Shown here: positions 50,804 to 60,746 of the stretch, piece by piece
Numbering within the stretch: position 1 is the stretch's first letter
Layout: the number at the start of each line of letters is the position of its first letter
NCBI RefSeq assembly: GCF_000819565.1
Contig: NZ_CP004393.1
Span: 3,844,001 to 3,908,000 of the forward strand
Reading direction: 5' to 3'
DNA length: 64,000 nucleotides
Source of the DNA: Celeribacter indicus
Lineage (GTDB): Bacteria > Pseudomonadota > Alphaproteobacteria > Rhodobacterales > Rhodobacteraceae
Made by a program: the position numbers and the translations under genes
The notes under the pieces: model-generated
Seen by the model: only the letters and a program-made list of their open reading frames with translations
What the model was told of the DNA's origin: nothing
Database searches by the model: none

Positions 50804-53800
50804 TTACATATCCTCGACCATCACCACCCCGTCGAAGGAGCGGATCGCGCCCTTCACCTCCGGGGTGACGACGAAGGGCTGGGGAATGTCGATCTCCACC
50901 TCGTTGGGATAGTCGGGCGCCATGATGCAGAAGGACACCGCGCCGCGCGGGGGCTGCCGCGCCTCCCGCGTGACGCGGGCGAGAAGCTCGCTCACCTGCG
51001 TCACCGCCATGACATCGTCGCAGAAGATCCTGAGCCCCGCCCCGCCCGCATCCGCCACGATGGCCTCCATCGGCGCGACGGAGCGGATCGTCGGGTCGAA
51101 CTGACCGTCGCTGAACCGGCCTTCGAGCGTGATCACCACCTTGTCGTGTGCCTCGAAGATGGCATAGGCCGCGTCATATTCGTCCTTCTTGGGGAACATC
51201 GCGATGCCGGCAAGCTGTCCGGTGGCGTCGGAGACGTTCATGCGGAAATAGCGCGTGCCCTTGCCCGATTTCATCGGACGGAAGCCGGAGACCATGACGC
51301 CGACCTTGACGATGGCACCGCCCTCGGCCTCTGCCCTGGCCTGGGCGTCGGCGAGGGTCGCGATCTTCTTGCGCCGGAGCGCGCCCGCATAGTCGTCGAG
51401 CGGATGGCCGGAGAGGAAGAAGCCGATGGCCTTCTGCTCCTCCATCAGCCGTTCGGAGGCCACCCAGTCGCCCACGGGGGACAGGCGCGGCTCCGGCAGA
51501 TCCTCTCCCGCATCGCCGAAGAGCGACACCTGGGAGGAAGCTTTCTGTTCATGGATCGCCGCGGAATATTGCACCAGCGCCTCGAGACTGTCGAAGACGC
51601 GGCGGCGGTTGCCGTCGAGCTGGTCGAAGGCGCCGGCGCGCGCGAGCATCTCGAGCGGACGCTTCCCGACCTTCTTCAGGTCCACGCGGCGGGCGAAGTC
51701 GAACAGCGTCACGAAGGGCTTGCCCCCCTCCTCGCGCGCGTTCACGATGAGCTGCATCGCCTCGCCGCCGACGTTCTTCAGGGCACCCAGCGCGTAGACC
51801 AGCTTCTGATCCACCACGTCGAAGGTGGCGAGCGACCGGTTCACGCAGGGCGGCACGATCTCCACATCGAGGCCCCGCCGCACCTCCTCGGCATAGATCG
51901 CGAGCTTGTCGGTGAGATGAATATCGCAATTCATGACCCCCGCCATGAACTCGACCGGGTGGTTCGCCTTCAGCCAAGCGGTGTAATAGGACACCACGGC
52001 ATAGGCCGCCGCATGGGATTTGTTGAAGCCGTAGTTGGCGAATTTCTCCAGAAGGGCAAAGACCTCCTCGGCCTTCTTCTGGTCCACACCGTTCTTCTTC
52101 GCGCCCTCGACGAATTTCGGGCGCTCGGCGTCCATCGCCTCCTTGATCTTCTTGCCCATCGCGCGGCGCAGAAGGTCGGCGCCGCCAAGCGTGTAACCCG
52201 CCATGACCTGCGCAATCTGCATCACCTGTTCCTGATAGACGATGATCCCCTGTGTCTCCTCGAGGATATGGTCGATGGTCGGATGGATGCTCTCGAGATC
52301 CTTGCGCCCGTGCTTCACGTCGCAATAGGTCGGGATGTTCTCCATCGGCCCCGGACGATAGAGCGCCACGAGGGCCACGATATCCTCGATACAGGTGGGC
52401 TTCATCTGCCGCAGCGCGGACATCATGCCCGAGCTTTCCACCTGGAACACCGCGACCGTCTTCGCGTCCGAATAGAGCCTGTAGGTCTTCGCGTCGTCGA
52501 GCGGGATGAGGTTGATCTGGTTCTCGGCCCCCGCCGCCGGCTCGTAGAGCCGCGTGCCGTCCGGCGCGACATGGAGCGGGCGGCCGTTCTTGAAGATCAG
52601 GTTCATCGCCGATTGCACGACGGTAAGCGTCTTCAGCCCCAGGAAGTCGAATTTCACGAGCCCCGCCTGCTCCACCCATTTCATGTTGAACTGGGTGGCG
52701 GGCATGTCCGAGCGCGGATCCTGGTAGAGCGGCACGAGGTCGTCGAGCGGCCGGTCCCCGATCACCACGCCCGCCGCGTGGGTGGAGGCGTTGCGCAACA
52801 GCCCCTCGACCTGGCGGCCGTAGGTCAGGAGCCGGTCCACCACCTCCTCGTTGCGTGCCTCCTCGCGCAGCTTCGGCTCGTCCTTCAGCGCCTGCTCGAT
52901 GGAGACGGGCTTGACCCCCTCGACCGGAATGAGCTTCGACAGGCGATCCACCTGCCCGTAGGGCATCTGCAACACCCGCCCGATATCGCGCACGGCGGCC
53001 TTCGAGAGGAGCGCGCCGAAGGTGATGATCTGTCCGACCTTGTCGCGACCGTATTTCTCCTGGACGTAGCGGATCGTCTCCTCGCGCCGGTCCATGCAGA
53101 AATCGATGTCGAAGTCCGGCATGGACACGCGTTCGGGGTTCAGGAAGCGTTCGAACAGCAGCGAATAGCGCAGCGGGTCGAGGTCGGTGATCGTAAGCAC
53201 ATAGGCCACGAGCGACCCCGCACCCGAACCGCGCCCCGGCCCGACCGGAATGTCGTTGTCCTTCGACCATTTGATGAAGTCGGCAACGATGAGGAAATAG
53301 CCGGGGAATCCCATCTGCTCGATGATCCCGAGCTCGAACCTGAGCCGGTCCTCGTACTCCTCGCGCGGCGCGGCGGGCTCGATCACGGCGAGGCGCTTCT
53401 CGAGCCCCTCCCAGGCCTGCTTGCGCAGTTCCTCCACCTCGTCATCGGCGAATTTCGGCAGGATCGGGTCGCGCTTGTAGGCCTTGAACGCACAGCGGCG
53501 GGCGATTTCCACCGTGGTCTCGATCGCCTCCGGCAGATCGGCGAAGAGCGCGGCCATCTCGGCCGGGCTCTTGAAATAATGCTGCGGCGTGAGGCGGCGG
53601 CGCGGCTCCGACTGGTCGACATAGGCGCCCTCCGCGATGCAGATGAGCGCATCATGCGCCTCGTACATGTCGGCCTTGGGAAAGTAGACGTCATTCGTCG
53701 CCACGAGCGGCAGGCCGAGATCATAGGCCCATTCGACAAAGGGCCGTTCGGTCGCACGCTCCCCCACCGTATAGGTTCCGTCCTCGCCCGGATGGCGCTG

Positions 53801-54322
53801 GAGCTCGACGTAGAGCCGGTTCGGATAGATCGCCTTCAGCCGCTCGAGCAGCGCGCGCGCCTCCCGCGGGTGATGGTCCTGCACGAGCTTTCCGACCGGC
53901 CCCTCCGCCCCGCCGCTGAGACAGATCAGGCCGCCCGAATAGCGCTCCAGTTCCTCGAGGCTCACCTGCGGCAGCGCGCCGTGCTTGTCGATATAGAGAC
54001 AGGAATTGAGCTTCATCAGATGCTCATAGCCCTGTTCGTTCTGCGCAAGCAGCACGACCGGCGCGGGCGGCTTCGGCTTCCCGCCCGGCTCGGGCTCCCA
54101 ATAGGCGACGTCGACCTGGCAGCCGATGACCGGCTGAATGCCCGCCCCCTTGGCATATTCGGAAAATTCGAGCGCGCAGAACAGGTTGTTCGTATCGGTC
54201 ACGGCGACCGCCGGCATGCCCATGTCCGCAACCATGCCGCTCAGCTTCTTGAGCCGCATCGCCCCCTCGAGAAGGGAGTATTCGGTATGGACGCGAAGAT
54301 GGATGAAACCGGGTCTGCTCAT
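50804..54322 (-). CDS. dnaE: DNA polymerase III alpha subunit
   Basis: An 1172-residue replicative polymerase. The PHP domain at the start has FIHLRVHTEYSLLEGAM and VAVTDTNNLF. The catalytic palm carries GPGRGSGAGSLVAY and PDFDIDFCMDRREETIRYV with the two catalytic Asp. Then come the fingers and beta-binding region, an OB-fold (VGVMVSGFRPMKSGKGTRY) and the C-terminal domain ending DGVVMVEDM. Length is normal for DnaE1. It stands alone on the minus strand. Confidence 0.97.
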   Translation of the reverse strand: MSRPGFIHLRVHTEYSLLEGAMRLKKLSGMVADMGMPAVAVTDTNNLFCALEFSEYAKGAGIQPVIGCQVDVAYWEPEPGGKPKPPAPVVLLAQNEQGYEHLMKLNSCLYIDKHGALPQVSLEELERYSGGLICLSGGAEGPVGKLVQDHHPREARALLERLKAIYPNRLYVELQRHPGEDGTYTVGERATERPFVEWAYDLGLPLVATNDVYFPKADMYEAHDALICIAEGAYVDQSEPRRRLTPQHYFKSPAEMAALFADLPEAIETTVEIARRCAFKAYKRDPILPKFADDEVEELRKQAWEGLEKRLAVIEPAAPREEYEDRLRFELGIIEQMGFPGYFLIVADFIKWSKDNDIPVGPGRGSGAGSLVAYVLTITDLDPLRYSLLFERFLNPERVSMPDFDIDFCMDRREETIRYVQEKYGRDKVGQIITFGALLSKAAVRDIGRVLQMPYGQVDRLSKLIPVEGVKPVSIEQALKDEPKLREEARNEEVVDRLLTYGRQVEGLLRNASTHAAGVVIGDRPLDDLVPLYQDPRSDMPATQFNMKWVEQAGLVKFDFLGLKTLTVVQSAMNLIFKNGRPLHVAPDGTRLYEPAAGAENQINLIPLDDAKTYRLYSDAKTVAVFQVESSGMMSALRQMKPTCIEDIVALVALYRPGPMENIPTYCDVKHGRKDLESIHPTIDHILEETQGIIVYQEQVMQIAQVMAGYTLGGADLLRRAMGKKIKEAMDAERPKFVEGAKKNGVDQKKAEEVFALLEKFANYGFNKSHAAAYAVVSYYTAWLKANHPVEFMAGVMNCDIHLTDKLAIYAEEVRRGLDVEIVPPCVNRSLATFDVVDQKLVYALGALKNVGGEAMQLIVNAREEGGKPFVTLFDFARRVDLKKVGKRPLEMLARAGAFDQLDGNRRRVFDSLEALVQYSAAIHEQKASSQVSLFGDAGEDLPEPRLSPVGDWVASERLMEEQKAIGFFLSGHPLDDYAGALRRKKIATLADAQARAEAEGGAIVKVGVMVSGFRPMKSGKGTRYFRMNVSDATGQLAGIAMFPKKDEYDAAYAIFEAHDKVVITLEGRFSDGQFDPTIRSVAPMEAIVADAGGAGLRIFCDDVMAVTQVSELLARVTREARQPPRGAVSFCIMAPDYPNEVEIDIPQPFVVTPEVKGAIRSFDGVVMVEDM

Positions 54323-54551
54323 GGCCGGACAAGGCTATCTCACCCCATGGCACCGCGCCAAGGGCGAAAAACACGTTTTCCACAGGGATTGTCGCGCCCG
54401 ATTTTTAATCATTCGGGCAATTTATGCGCAAACGCCCTGCGAGAATCCCTTGCAAATCCAGGCCGGGGCGGCTTTGCTCTCTAGGACAGGGACCACGCTT
54501 TCCGCCGCATCGGGCGTGGTCGAAGAGACAAGAAAGCGGCCGGCCTGATAT
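54323..54551. other. Divergent intergenic region dnaE / xdhA
   Basis: 229 bp that must hold the promoters of dnaE and the xdh operon. I see no clear Shine-Dalgarno sequence before the xdhA ATG (context CCTGATAT) and no strong palindrome, so no site is assigned. Confidence 0.4.
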
Positions 54552-55913
54552 ATGGAGATCACCTTTCGGCTCAACGGCGAGGTCGTGACGGTCACGGAGA
54601 CGCCGACACGTACCCTGCTCGATCATCTGCGCGAAACCCGCGGCCTCACCGGCACGAAGGAGGGCTGCAACGAAGGCGATTGCGGCGCCTGCACGGTGAT
54701 GGTCGAGGATGCGCAGGGAAAGAAGCCGCTCAACGCCTGCATCCTGTTCCTGCCGCAGCTTCACGGCAAGTCGGTGGTCACGGTCGAAGGGTTGTCGGAC
54801 GGGGAGGTGCTTCACCCGGTGCAACGGGCGATGATCGAGGAGCACGGCAGCCAATGCGGCTTCTGCACGCCCGGAATCGTCATGTCGCTTGCCACCGCCC
54901 ATGCGCAGGGGCGGACCGACCACGAGGACGTGCTCGCCGGCAACCTGTGCCGCTGCACCGGCTACGCGCCGATCCTGCGCGCGGCGGCGAAGGCAGCGAA
55001 GGACCCGGTGCCGGAGGGGTTCGACCACGTCGCCTTTTCCGCTCCGGCCATCGTCGAACGACCCGAGAGCGCCGACGAGTTTGCCGCGATCTACGCACTG
55101 CGCCCGGATGCGGTGCTGATCGCCGGAGCGACCGACGTGGGGCTCTGGGTCACCAAGCAGCTGCGCGATCTCGACGAGGTCATCTTCCTCGGCGGGATCG
55201 AGGATCTGCGGGGCGTGACCGAAACGCCGGACACGCTGGAGATCGGCGCCATGACCCCGGTCGGGGATCTGGTCGGACTGTTCCGCCCGCTCTGCCCCTC
55301 GCTTGCGGAAATGTATCGCCGTTTCGCCTCCGTCCAGATCCGTGCCGCTGCGACGCTCGGCGGCAATATCGCCAACGGCTCCCCCATCGGCGACAGCCCG
55401 CCGCCGCTGATCGCCGCGGGCGCGACGCTGACGCTTCGCAAGGGCGAGGACCGGCGCAGCCTCCCGCTCGAGGCATTCTTCATCGAATACGGCAGACAGG
55501 ACCGCCAGCCCTCCGAATTCGTCGAGCGCATCACCGTGCCGAAGGCGGGCCTGCGCGACCTGCGGGTCTACAAGCTCTCGAAACGCTTCGACCAGGACAT
55601 TTCCGCGGTCTGCGGCGCGTTCAACCTGACCGTGGAAGACGGCAGGATCACCGCGGCGCGCATCGCCTTCGGCGGCATGGCGGGAACGCCCCTGCGCGCC
55701 CGCACGGTCGAGGCGGCGCTGACCGGCAAGCCCTGGAGCGAGGCCGCGATCGAGGCCGCGCTCCCCGCCTTTGCCGAGGATTACACGCCGCTCTCGGACA
55801 TGCGCGCCTCGAGCGCCTATCGCCTGACCGCCGCGCGCAACATGCTGCGCCGCTATTTCGCGGAGCGCGAGGGCCAGGGCGTGTCGGTGCTCTCCGTCAG
55901 GGAGGGCGCGTGA
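54552..55913 (+). CDS. xdhA: Xanthine dehydrogenase small subunit (2Fe-2S and FAD)
   Basis: A 453-residue subunit. Plant-type 2Fe-2S cluster: C39, C44 and C47 in [15 protein letters not shown], with C63. Second cluster: C102, C105 in [12 protein letters not shown] and C133, C135 in [12 protein letters not shown]. The FAD domain begins near 180 ([17 protein letters not shown]) and includes [17 protein letters not shown]. It transfers electrons from the molybdenum site to NAD+. Its stop overlaps the xdhB ATG (TGATG). Confidence 0.95.
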   Translation: MEITFRLNGEVVTVTETPTRTLLDHLRETRGLTGTKEGCNEGDCGACTVMVEDAQGKKPLNACILFLPQLHGKSVVTVEGLSDGEVLHPVQRAMIEEHGSQCGFCTPGIVMSLATAHAQGRTDHEDVLAGNLCRCTGYAPILRAAAKAAKDPVPEGFDHVAFSAPAIVERPESADEFAAIYALRPDAVLIAGATDVGLWVTKQLRDLDEVIFLGGIEDLRGVTETPDTLEIGAMTPVGDLVGLFRPLCPSLAEMYRRFASVQIRAAATLGGNIANGSPIGDSPPPLIAAGATLTLRKGEDRRSLPLEAFFIEYGRQDRQPSEFVERITVPKAGLRDLRVYKLSKRFDQDISAVCGAFNLTVEDGRITAARIAFGGMAGTPLRARTVEAALTGKPWSEAAIEAALPAFAEDYTPLSDMRASSAYRLTAARNMLRRYFAEREGQGVSVLSVREGA

Positions 55914-58324
55914 TGGCGGTCGGTTCCCCCCTCCCCCATGATGCGGCGAAGCTGCATGTCACCGGACAGGCGCGCTACATCGACGACATCCCGATGCCCG
56001 CGAACACGCTGCACCTGGCCTTCGGCCTGTCCTCCGTCGCCCATGGCGACATCACCGCGATGGAACTCGACGCGGTGCGCGCAGCCGAGGGCGTCGTCGC
56101 GGTGATGACCGCGGAGGATTTCGACGGCGAGGTGCCGGACTGCTCGCCCTCTCTCGGCGACGAACCGCTTCTGACCTCCGACGTGGTGCATTACGTCGGC
56201 CAGCCGGTCTTCCTCGTCATCGCGACTTCGCATCTCGCCGCCCGCCGCGCCGTCCGCCTCGCAAAGATCGACTATGACGAACGCCCCGCGATCCTCGACT
56301 ACGACACCGCGCTGCGTGAGAAATCGCATTTCGAGGACGGTCCGCGCATCTACAGCTGCGGCGACGCGGCGAAGGCCATCGCCGGCGCGCCGCACCGGAT
56401 CGAAGGCACGATCGAGATGGGCGGACAGGAGCATTTCTATCTCGAGGGACAGGCCGCCGCCGCGCTGCCGCAGGAAGGCGGCGACATGATCGTCTATTCC
56501 TCGACACAGCACCCTTCCGAAGTGCAGCACAAGGTCGCCCACGCGCTCCACGTCCCGATGCACGCCGTGCGGGTGGAGACGCGGCGGATGGGCGGCGGCT
56601 TTGGCGGGAAGGAGAGCCAGGGCAACTGGCTCGCCATCGCCTGCGCCGTCGCCGCCCGCGCCACGGGCCGCCCCTGCAAGATGCGCTATGACCGCGACGA
56701 CGACATGATCGTCACCGGCAAGCGCCACGATTTCCGCATCTCCTACACCTGCGGTTTCGACGGGGAGGGCCGTATCCTCGGCATCGACTTCCTGCAACTC
56801 ACCCGCGCAGGCTGGTCGATGGACCTCACGCTGCCGGTGGCGGACCGGGCGATGCTCCATGCCGACAACGCCTATTTCCTGCCGAACGCGCGGATCGAGA
56901 GCCATCGCCTGCGGCTCAACACCCAGTCCAACACCGCCTATCGCGGCTTCGGCGGGCCGCAGGGCGTCCTCGGCATCGAACGTGTGATCGACCATATCGC
57001 CCATACGCTCGGACGCGATCCGGCGGAGGTGCGGCGGCTCAACTATTACGACGAGATGGTGGTTCCCGTGGCAGGCGAGGGCGTGCCCGAGGACCATATC
57101 GTCTCCGTCGACTACGACCCGCTGTCGCGCGGCGGCGAGGAACACGACACCGGCCATGCCCGGCTCTCGGGCGGGCGGCACAGCCCGCGCGGCAAGCTCA
57201 CCCCCTACGGGCAGGAGGTCGAGGATTTCATCCTCCACGGCATGACCGAACGCCTCCTGTCGCAGGCCGACTGGAGCGCCCGGCGCAGACAGGTGGCAGA
57301 GTGGAACGCCCGCAATCCGATCCTGAAGAAGGGGCTCGGCATCTCGCCGGTCAAGTTCGGCATCTCCTTCACCCTCACCCATCTCAACCAGGCGGGCGCG
57401 CTCGTCCATGTCTACAGCGACGGCTCCCTCCATCTCAACCACGGCGGCACCGAAATGGGACAGGGCCTGTTCCAGAAGGTCGCGCAGGTCGCGGCCTCCG
57501 AATTCGGCATCGGGATCGAGCGGGTGAAGATCACCGCGACGGACACGGGCAAGGTGCCCAACACCTCGGCCACCGCCGCCTCCTCCGGCTCGGACCTGAA
57601 CGGCATGGCGGTGAAGAACGCCTGCGACCGCATCCGCACCCGGCTCGAGGTCTTCCTGCTCGACTGGTTCGGCGACAGCGACGTGACATGGCAGGACGGC
57701 CGCGTCCGGTTCGGCAATCACGACATGAGCTTCGAGGAGGTCGTGAAACTCGCCTACATGAACCGCGTGAGCCTCTCGGCCACCGGCTATTACAAGACGC
57801 CAAAGATCGAATGGGACCGGATCGCCGGGCGGGGGCGGCCGTTCTTCTACTTCGCCCATGGCATCGCGATCAGCGAAGTCGTCCTCGATACGCTGACGGG
57901 GGAGAACCGCATCCTGCGCGCCGACATCCTCCATGATGTCGGCAACTCCCTCAATCCCGCCATCGACATCGGCCAGATCGAAGGCGGCTATGTGCAGGGG
58001 GCGGGCTGGCTCACCACAGAGGAACTCGTCTGGGACGCCAAGGGACGGCTCAGGACGCATGCGCCCTCCACCTACAAGATCCCGGCGGCCTCGGACGCGC
58101 CCGATGTGTTCAACATCACGCTCTGGGACGGGCAGAACCGGGAGGAGACGATCTATCGCTCGAAGGCCGTGGGCGAACCGCCCTTCATGCTCGGGATCTC
58201 CGCCTTCCTCGCCCTGTCGGATGCGGCCGCCGCCTGCGGTCCGCATTACCCGGCCCTGAATGCGCCCGCCACGCCCGAGGAATGCCTCGCGGCCATCGCC
58301 CGCGCGCGGGGAGAGGCCGCATGA
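55913..58324 (+). CDS. xdhB: Xanthine dehydrogenase molybdopterin-binding subunit
   Basis: An 803-residue subunit starting at ATG 55913. Molybdenum cofactor contacts: GQEHFYLEGQAA, RRMGGGFGGKESQ, TAYRGFGGPQG, and NHGGTEMGQGLFQKVAQV. The catalytic Glu lies in KAVGEPPFMLGIS near the C-terminus. It oxidises hypoxanthine and xanthine to urate together with XdhA. The stop overlaps the xdhC ATG by ATGA. Confidence 0.95.
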   Translation: MAVGSPLPHDAAKLHVTGQARYIDDIPMPANTLHLAFGLSSVAHGDITAMELDAVRAAEGVVAVMTAEDFDGEVPDCSPSLGDEPLLTSDVVHYVGQPVFLVIATSHLAARRAVRLAKIDYDERPAILDYDTALREKSHFEDGPRIYSCGDAAKAIAGAPHRIEGTIEMGGQEHFYLEGQAAAALPQEGGDMIVYSSTQHPSEVQHKVAHALHVPMHAVRVETRRMGGGFGGKESQGNWLAIACAVAARATGRPCKMRYDRDDDMIVTGKRHDFRISYTCGFDGEGRILGIDFLQLTRAGWSMDLTLPVADRAMLHADNAYFLPNARIESHRLRLNTQSNTAYRGFGGPQGVLGIERVIDHIAHTLGRDPAEVRRLNYYDEMVVPVAGEGVPEDHIVSVDYDPLSRGGEEHDTGHARLSGGRHSPRGKLTPYGQEVEDFILHGMTERLLSQADWSARRRQVAEWNARNPILKKGLGISPVKFGISFTLTHLNQAGALVHVYSDGSLHLNHGGTEMGQGLFQKVAQVAASEFGIGIERVKITATDTGKVPNTSATAASSGSDLNGMAVKNACDRIRTRLEVFLLDWFGDSDVTWQDGRVRFGNHDMSFEEVVKLAYMNRVSLSATGYYKTPKIEWDRIAGRGRPFFYFAHGIAISEVVLDTLTGENRILRADILHDVGNSLNPAIDIGQIEGGYVQGAGWLTTEELVWDAKGRLRTHAPSTYKIPAASDAPDVFNITLWDGQNREETIYRSKAVGEPPFMLGISAFLALSDAAAACGPHYPALNAPATPEECLAAIARARGEAA

Positions 58325-59235
58325 GCTTTGATCGCGACGCCCTTGCCCGCGCCATTGCCGCCCACGGTCGTGTGGCGCGTATCGTCGTGGCGGAAGTGCA
58401 CGGCTCCGCCCCCCGCGAAGCGGGCGCCGCGATGCTCGTCTGGCCGGGCGGCCAGGAGGGCACCATCGGCGGCGGCACGCTGGAATACGAGGCGGCGCGC
58501 ACGGCCTTCACCGCGCCGCGATTGCGCCGCCTGCCGCTCGGCCCCGCCATGGGGCAATGCTGCGGCGGCGCCGTGACGCTTCTGACGGAAGTCTTCGAGA
58601 CCGTGGACACGATCCCGTCCGACATCTTCGCCCGCGGACCTGGCCCCATGCCCTTCGCGGTGAAAAAGGCGCTCGCAGCGGCGCGCGGGCAAGGGACGGT
58701 CGCCCCGCGCCTCCTCGGGGACTGGATGGTCGAGCCGGTCACGCGCCCCACGCGCCCGGTCTGGGTCTGGGGCGCGGGCCATGTCGGCCGGGCCATCGTC
58801 GCCACGCTCGCCCCCCTGCCCGGTCTCGCGATCACCTGGGTGGACACGGCGGCGGAACGCTTTCCCGATCCTCTCCCCCATGACACCGTCACACGGCTCA
58901 TCGCGGAAAATCCGGCGGAGTTCGTGGCCTATGCGCCACGGGAGGCCGAGCACCTGATCCTGACCTATTCGCATGCGCTCGATCTGGAATTGTGCCACCG
59001 GCTGCTGGACCGGGACTTCGCCTTTGCCGGCCTCATCGGGTCGAAGACGAAATGGGCGCGGTTCAGATCGCGGCTTGCCTCTCTCGGCCATTCGGCGCAT
59101 CAGATCGACCGTATCACCTGCCCGATCGGCGATCCGGCCCTGGGCAAGCACCCGCAGGCCATCGCCATCGGCGTGGCGGCCGACCTCATCACCCGCGCGA
59201 TCCGCGCCCGAGCGACACAGGAAAGATCCGCGTGA
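58321..59235 (+). CDS. xdhC: Xanthine dehydrogenase accessory protein XdhC
   Basis: A 304-residue chaperone that binds and sulfurates the molybdenum cofactor and inserts it into XdhB. ATG 58321 (ATGA overlap). N-terminal VAEVHGSAPREAGAAMLV and GGTLEYEA, with the conserved MGQCCGGAVTLL. The C-terminal Rossmann domain includes VWVWGAGHVGRAIVATL and GLIGSKTKWARFRSRL. The stop overlaps the GTG of the ABC ATPase, tying purine oxidation to the following transporter. Confidence 0.93.
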   Translation: MSFDRDALARAIAAHGRVARIVVAEVHGSAPREAGAAMLVWPGGQEGTIGGGTLEYEAARTAFTAPRLRRLPLGPAMGQCCGGAVTLLTEVFETVDTIPSDIFARGPGPMPFAVKKALAAARGQGTVAPRLLGDWMVEPVTRPTRPVWVWGAGHVGRAIVATLAPLPGLAITWVDTAAERFPDPLPHDTVTRLIAENPAEFVAYAPREAEHLILTYSHALDLELCHRLLDRDFAFAGLIGSKTKWARFRSRLASLGHSAHQIDRITCPIGDPALGKHPQAIAIGVAADLITRAIRARATQERSA

Positions 59236-60746
59236 CTGCCCTTCTCTCCGTCAATGGCCTGACCCGAGACTATCCCGGCGTGCGCGCCAATGACGATGTG
59301 TCCTTCGAGATCGGCGCGGGCGAGGTCCACGCGCTCCTGGGTGAGAACGGGGCGGGAAAATCCACCCTGGTCAAGATGATCTACGGGCTGGAAAAGCCGG
59401 ACTCGGGCACGATGACGCTGCACGACGCGCCCTATGCGCCCGCCAGCCCGCAGGCCGCGCGCGCGGCGGGCGTGGCGATGGTGTTCCAGCATTTCTCGCT
59501 CTTCGAGGCGCTCACCGTCGCCGAGAACGTCGCCCTCGGCATGGAGAACCCGCCGAAGCGCCGCGATCTCGCCCGCGCGATCCGCGACGTGTCGGAAACC
59601 TACGGTCTGCCCCTCGATCCCGACCGGATCGTGGGAGATCTCTCTGCGGGGGAACGACAGCGGGTGGAGATCATCCGCTGCCTGCTCCAGAACCCGAAAC
59701 TCCTGATCATGGACGAGCCGACCTCGGTTCTGACGCCGCAGGAGGTCGGGATCCTTTTCGAGACCCTGCGCAAGCTCCAGTCCGAGGGCACCTCCATCCT
59801 CTACATTTCCCACAAGCTCGAGGAGATCCGCGCGCTCTGCGACGGGGCGACGATCCTGCGCCTCGGCAAGGTCGTGGGCGAATGCGATCCGAAGACGACG
59901 ACGGCACGCGAGATGGCGGAACTCATGGTCGGCAGGACGCTGCACGTCCCCACGCGCGAGAGTGCGCAGGCGGGGGAGGTTCTTCTGGAACTGCGGGCGC
60001 TCGACTTCGCGCCCGCCAACCCCTTCGGCACCCGGCTCAAGGGCGTCTCGCTCAGCCTGCGCGCGGGCGAGGTGCTCGGCATCGGCGGGGTCGCGGGCAA
60101 CGGACAGGACGAACTGCTTTCCGTGCTCTCCGGAGAGGCGACGACGGCGAAGGGCTCGGTGCGGTTCGCCGGCACGGATGTGAGCGCCCTGGGGCCCAAC
60201 CCGCGCCGCAGGCTGGGCCTGCTCACCGCGCCGGAGGAACGTCTCGGCCATGCCGCCGCACCCAACATGAGCCTCACGGAAAACGCCGCGTTGACCGGCA
60301 CGATCCGGCGCAGGCTCAGCCGCAACAGGTTCCTGAACTGGCGCCGGGCCGAGGAGTTCGCACGCGAGGTCATCGCGGATTTCGACGTGCGCACGCCGGG
60401 ACCGCAGGCCGCCGCGCGGTCGCTCTCGGGCGGGAACCTCCAGAAATTCGTCATCGGCCGCGAGGTGTTGCAGGACCCGAAGGTGCTCGTCGTCAACCAG
60501 CCCACATGGGGCGTCGACGCGGCGGCCGCCGCCGCGATCCGGCAGGCGCTGTTCGACCTCGCGGCGCGGGGCGCGGGCGTTGTCGTCATCTCGCAGGACC
60601 TCGACGAGCTCATGGAGATCTCCGATCATTTCGCCGCCCTGAACGAGGGCCGCCTGAGCCCGCCGCGCTCCACCACGGGGCTCACCGTGGAGGAGATCGG
60701 CCTGATGCTGGGCGGGGCGCATGACATGGAGGTTGCCGAACCGTGA
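59232..60746 (+). CDS. Nucleoside/purine-type ABC transporter ATPase (two ABC domains)
   Basis: A 504-residue double ATPase of the BmpA/YufO group, start GTG 59232. First half: Walker A GENGAGKSTLVKM, signature LSAGERQRVEI, Walker B LLIMDEPTSVLTP. Second half: degenerate Walker A GGVAGNGQDELLS, signature LSGGNLQKFVIG and LVVNQPTWGVD. The degenerate second site is normal in this family. It works with the two following permeases and the BMP-type binding protein; the fusion to the xdh operon suggests purine bases or nucleosides as substrates. Confidence 0.9.
   Translation: MTALLSVNGLTRDYPGVRANDDVSFEIGAGEVHALLGENGAGKSTLVKMIYGLEKPDSGTMTLHDAPYAPASPQAARAAGVAMVFQHFSLFEALTVAENVALGMENPPKRRDLARAIRDVSETYGLPLDPDRIVGDLSAGERQRVEIIRCLLQNPKLLIMDEPTSVLTPQEVGILFETLRKLQSEGTSILYISHKLEEIRALCDGATILRLGKVVGECDPKTTTAREMAELMVGRTLHVPTRESAQAGEVLLELRALDFAPANPFGTRLKGVSLSLRAGEVLGIGGVAGNGQDELLSVLSGEATTAKGSVRFAGTDVSALGPNPRRRLGLLTAPEERLGHAAAPNMSLTENAALTGTIRRRLSRNRFLNWRRAEEFAREVIADFDVRTPGPQAAARSLSGGNLQKFVIGREVLQDPKVLVVNQPTWGVDAAAAAAIRQALFDLAARGAGVVVISQDLDELMEISDHFAALNEGRLSPPRSTTGLTVEEIGLMLGGAHDMEVAEP

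Noticed and set aside
51146..54484. 1112-codon open frame on the plus strand
   Set aside because: It is antisense to dnaE over its whole length and its composition (Arg, His, Leu, Glu rich, no motifs) is that of a high-GC shadow frame.
55853..58246. 797-codon minus-strand frame
   Set aside because: Antisense shadow of xdhB.
54680..58324. Single 1214-codon xanthine dehydrogenase fusion
   Set aside because: The first part of this frame is out of register with xdhA. The real xdhB begins at ATG 55913, directly behind the xdhA stop.
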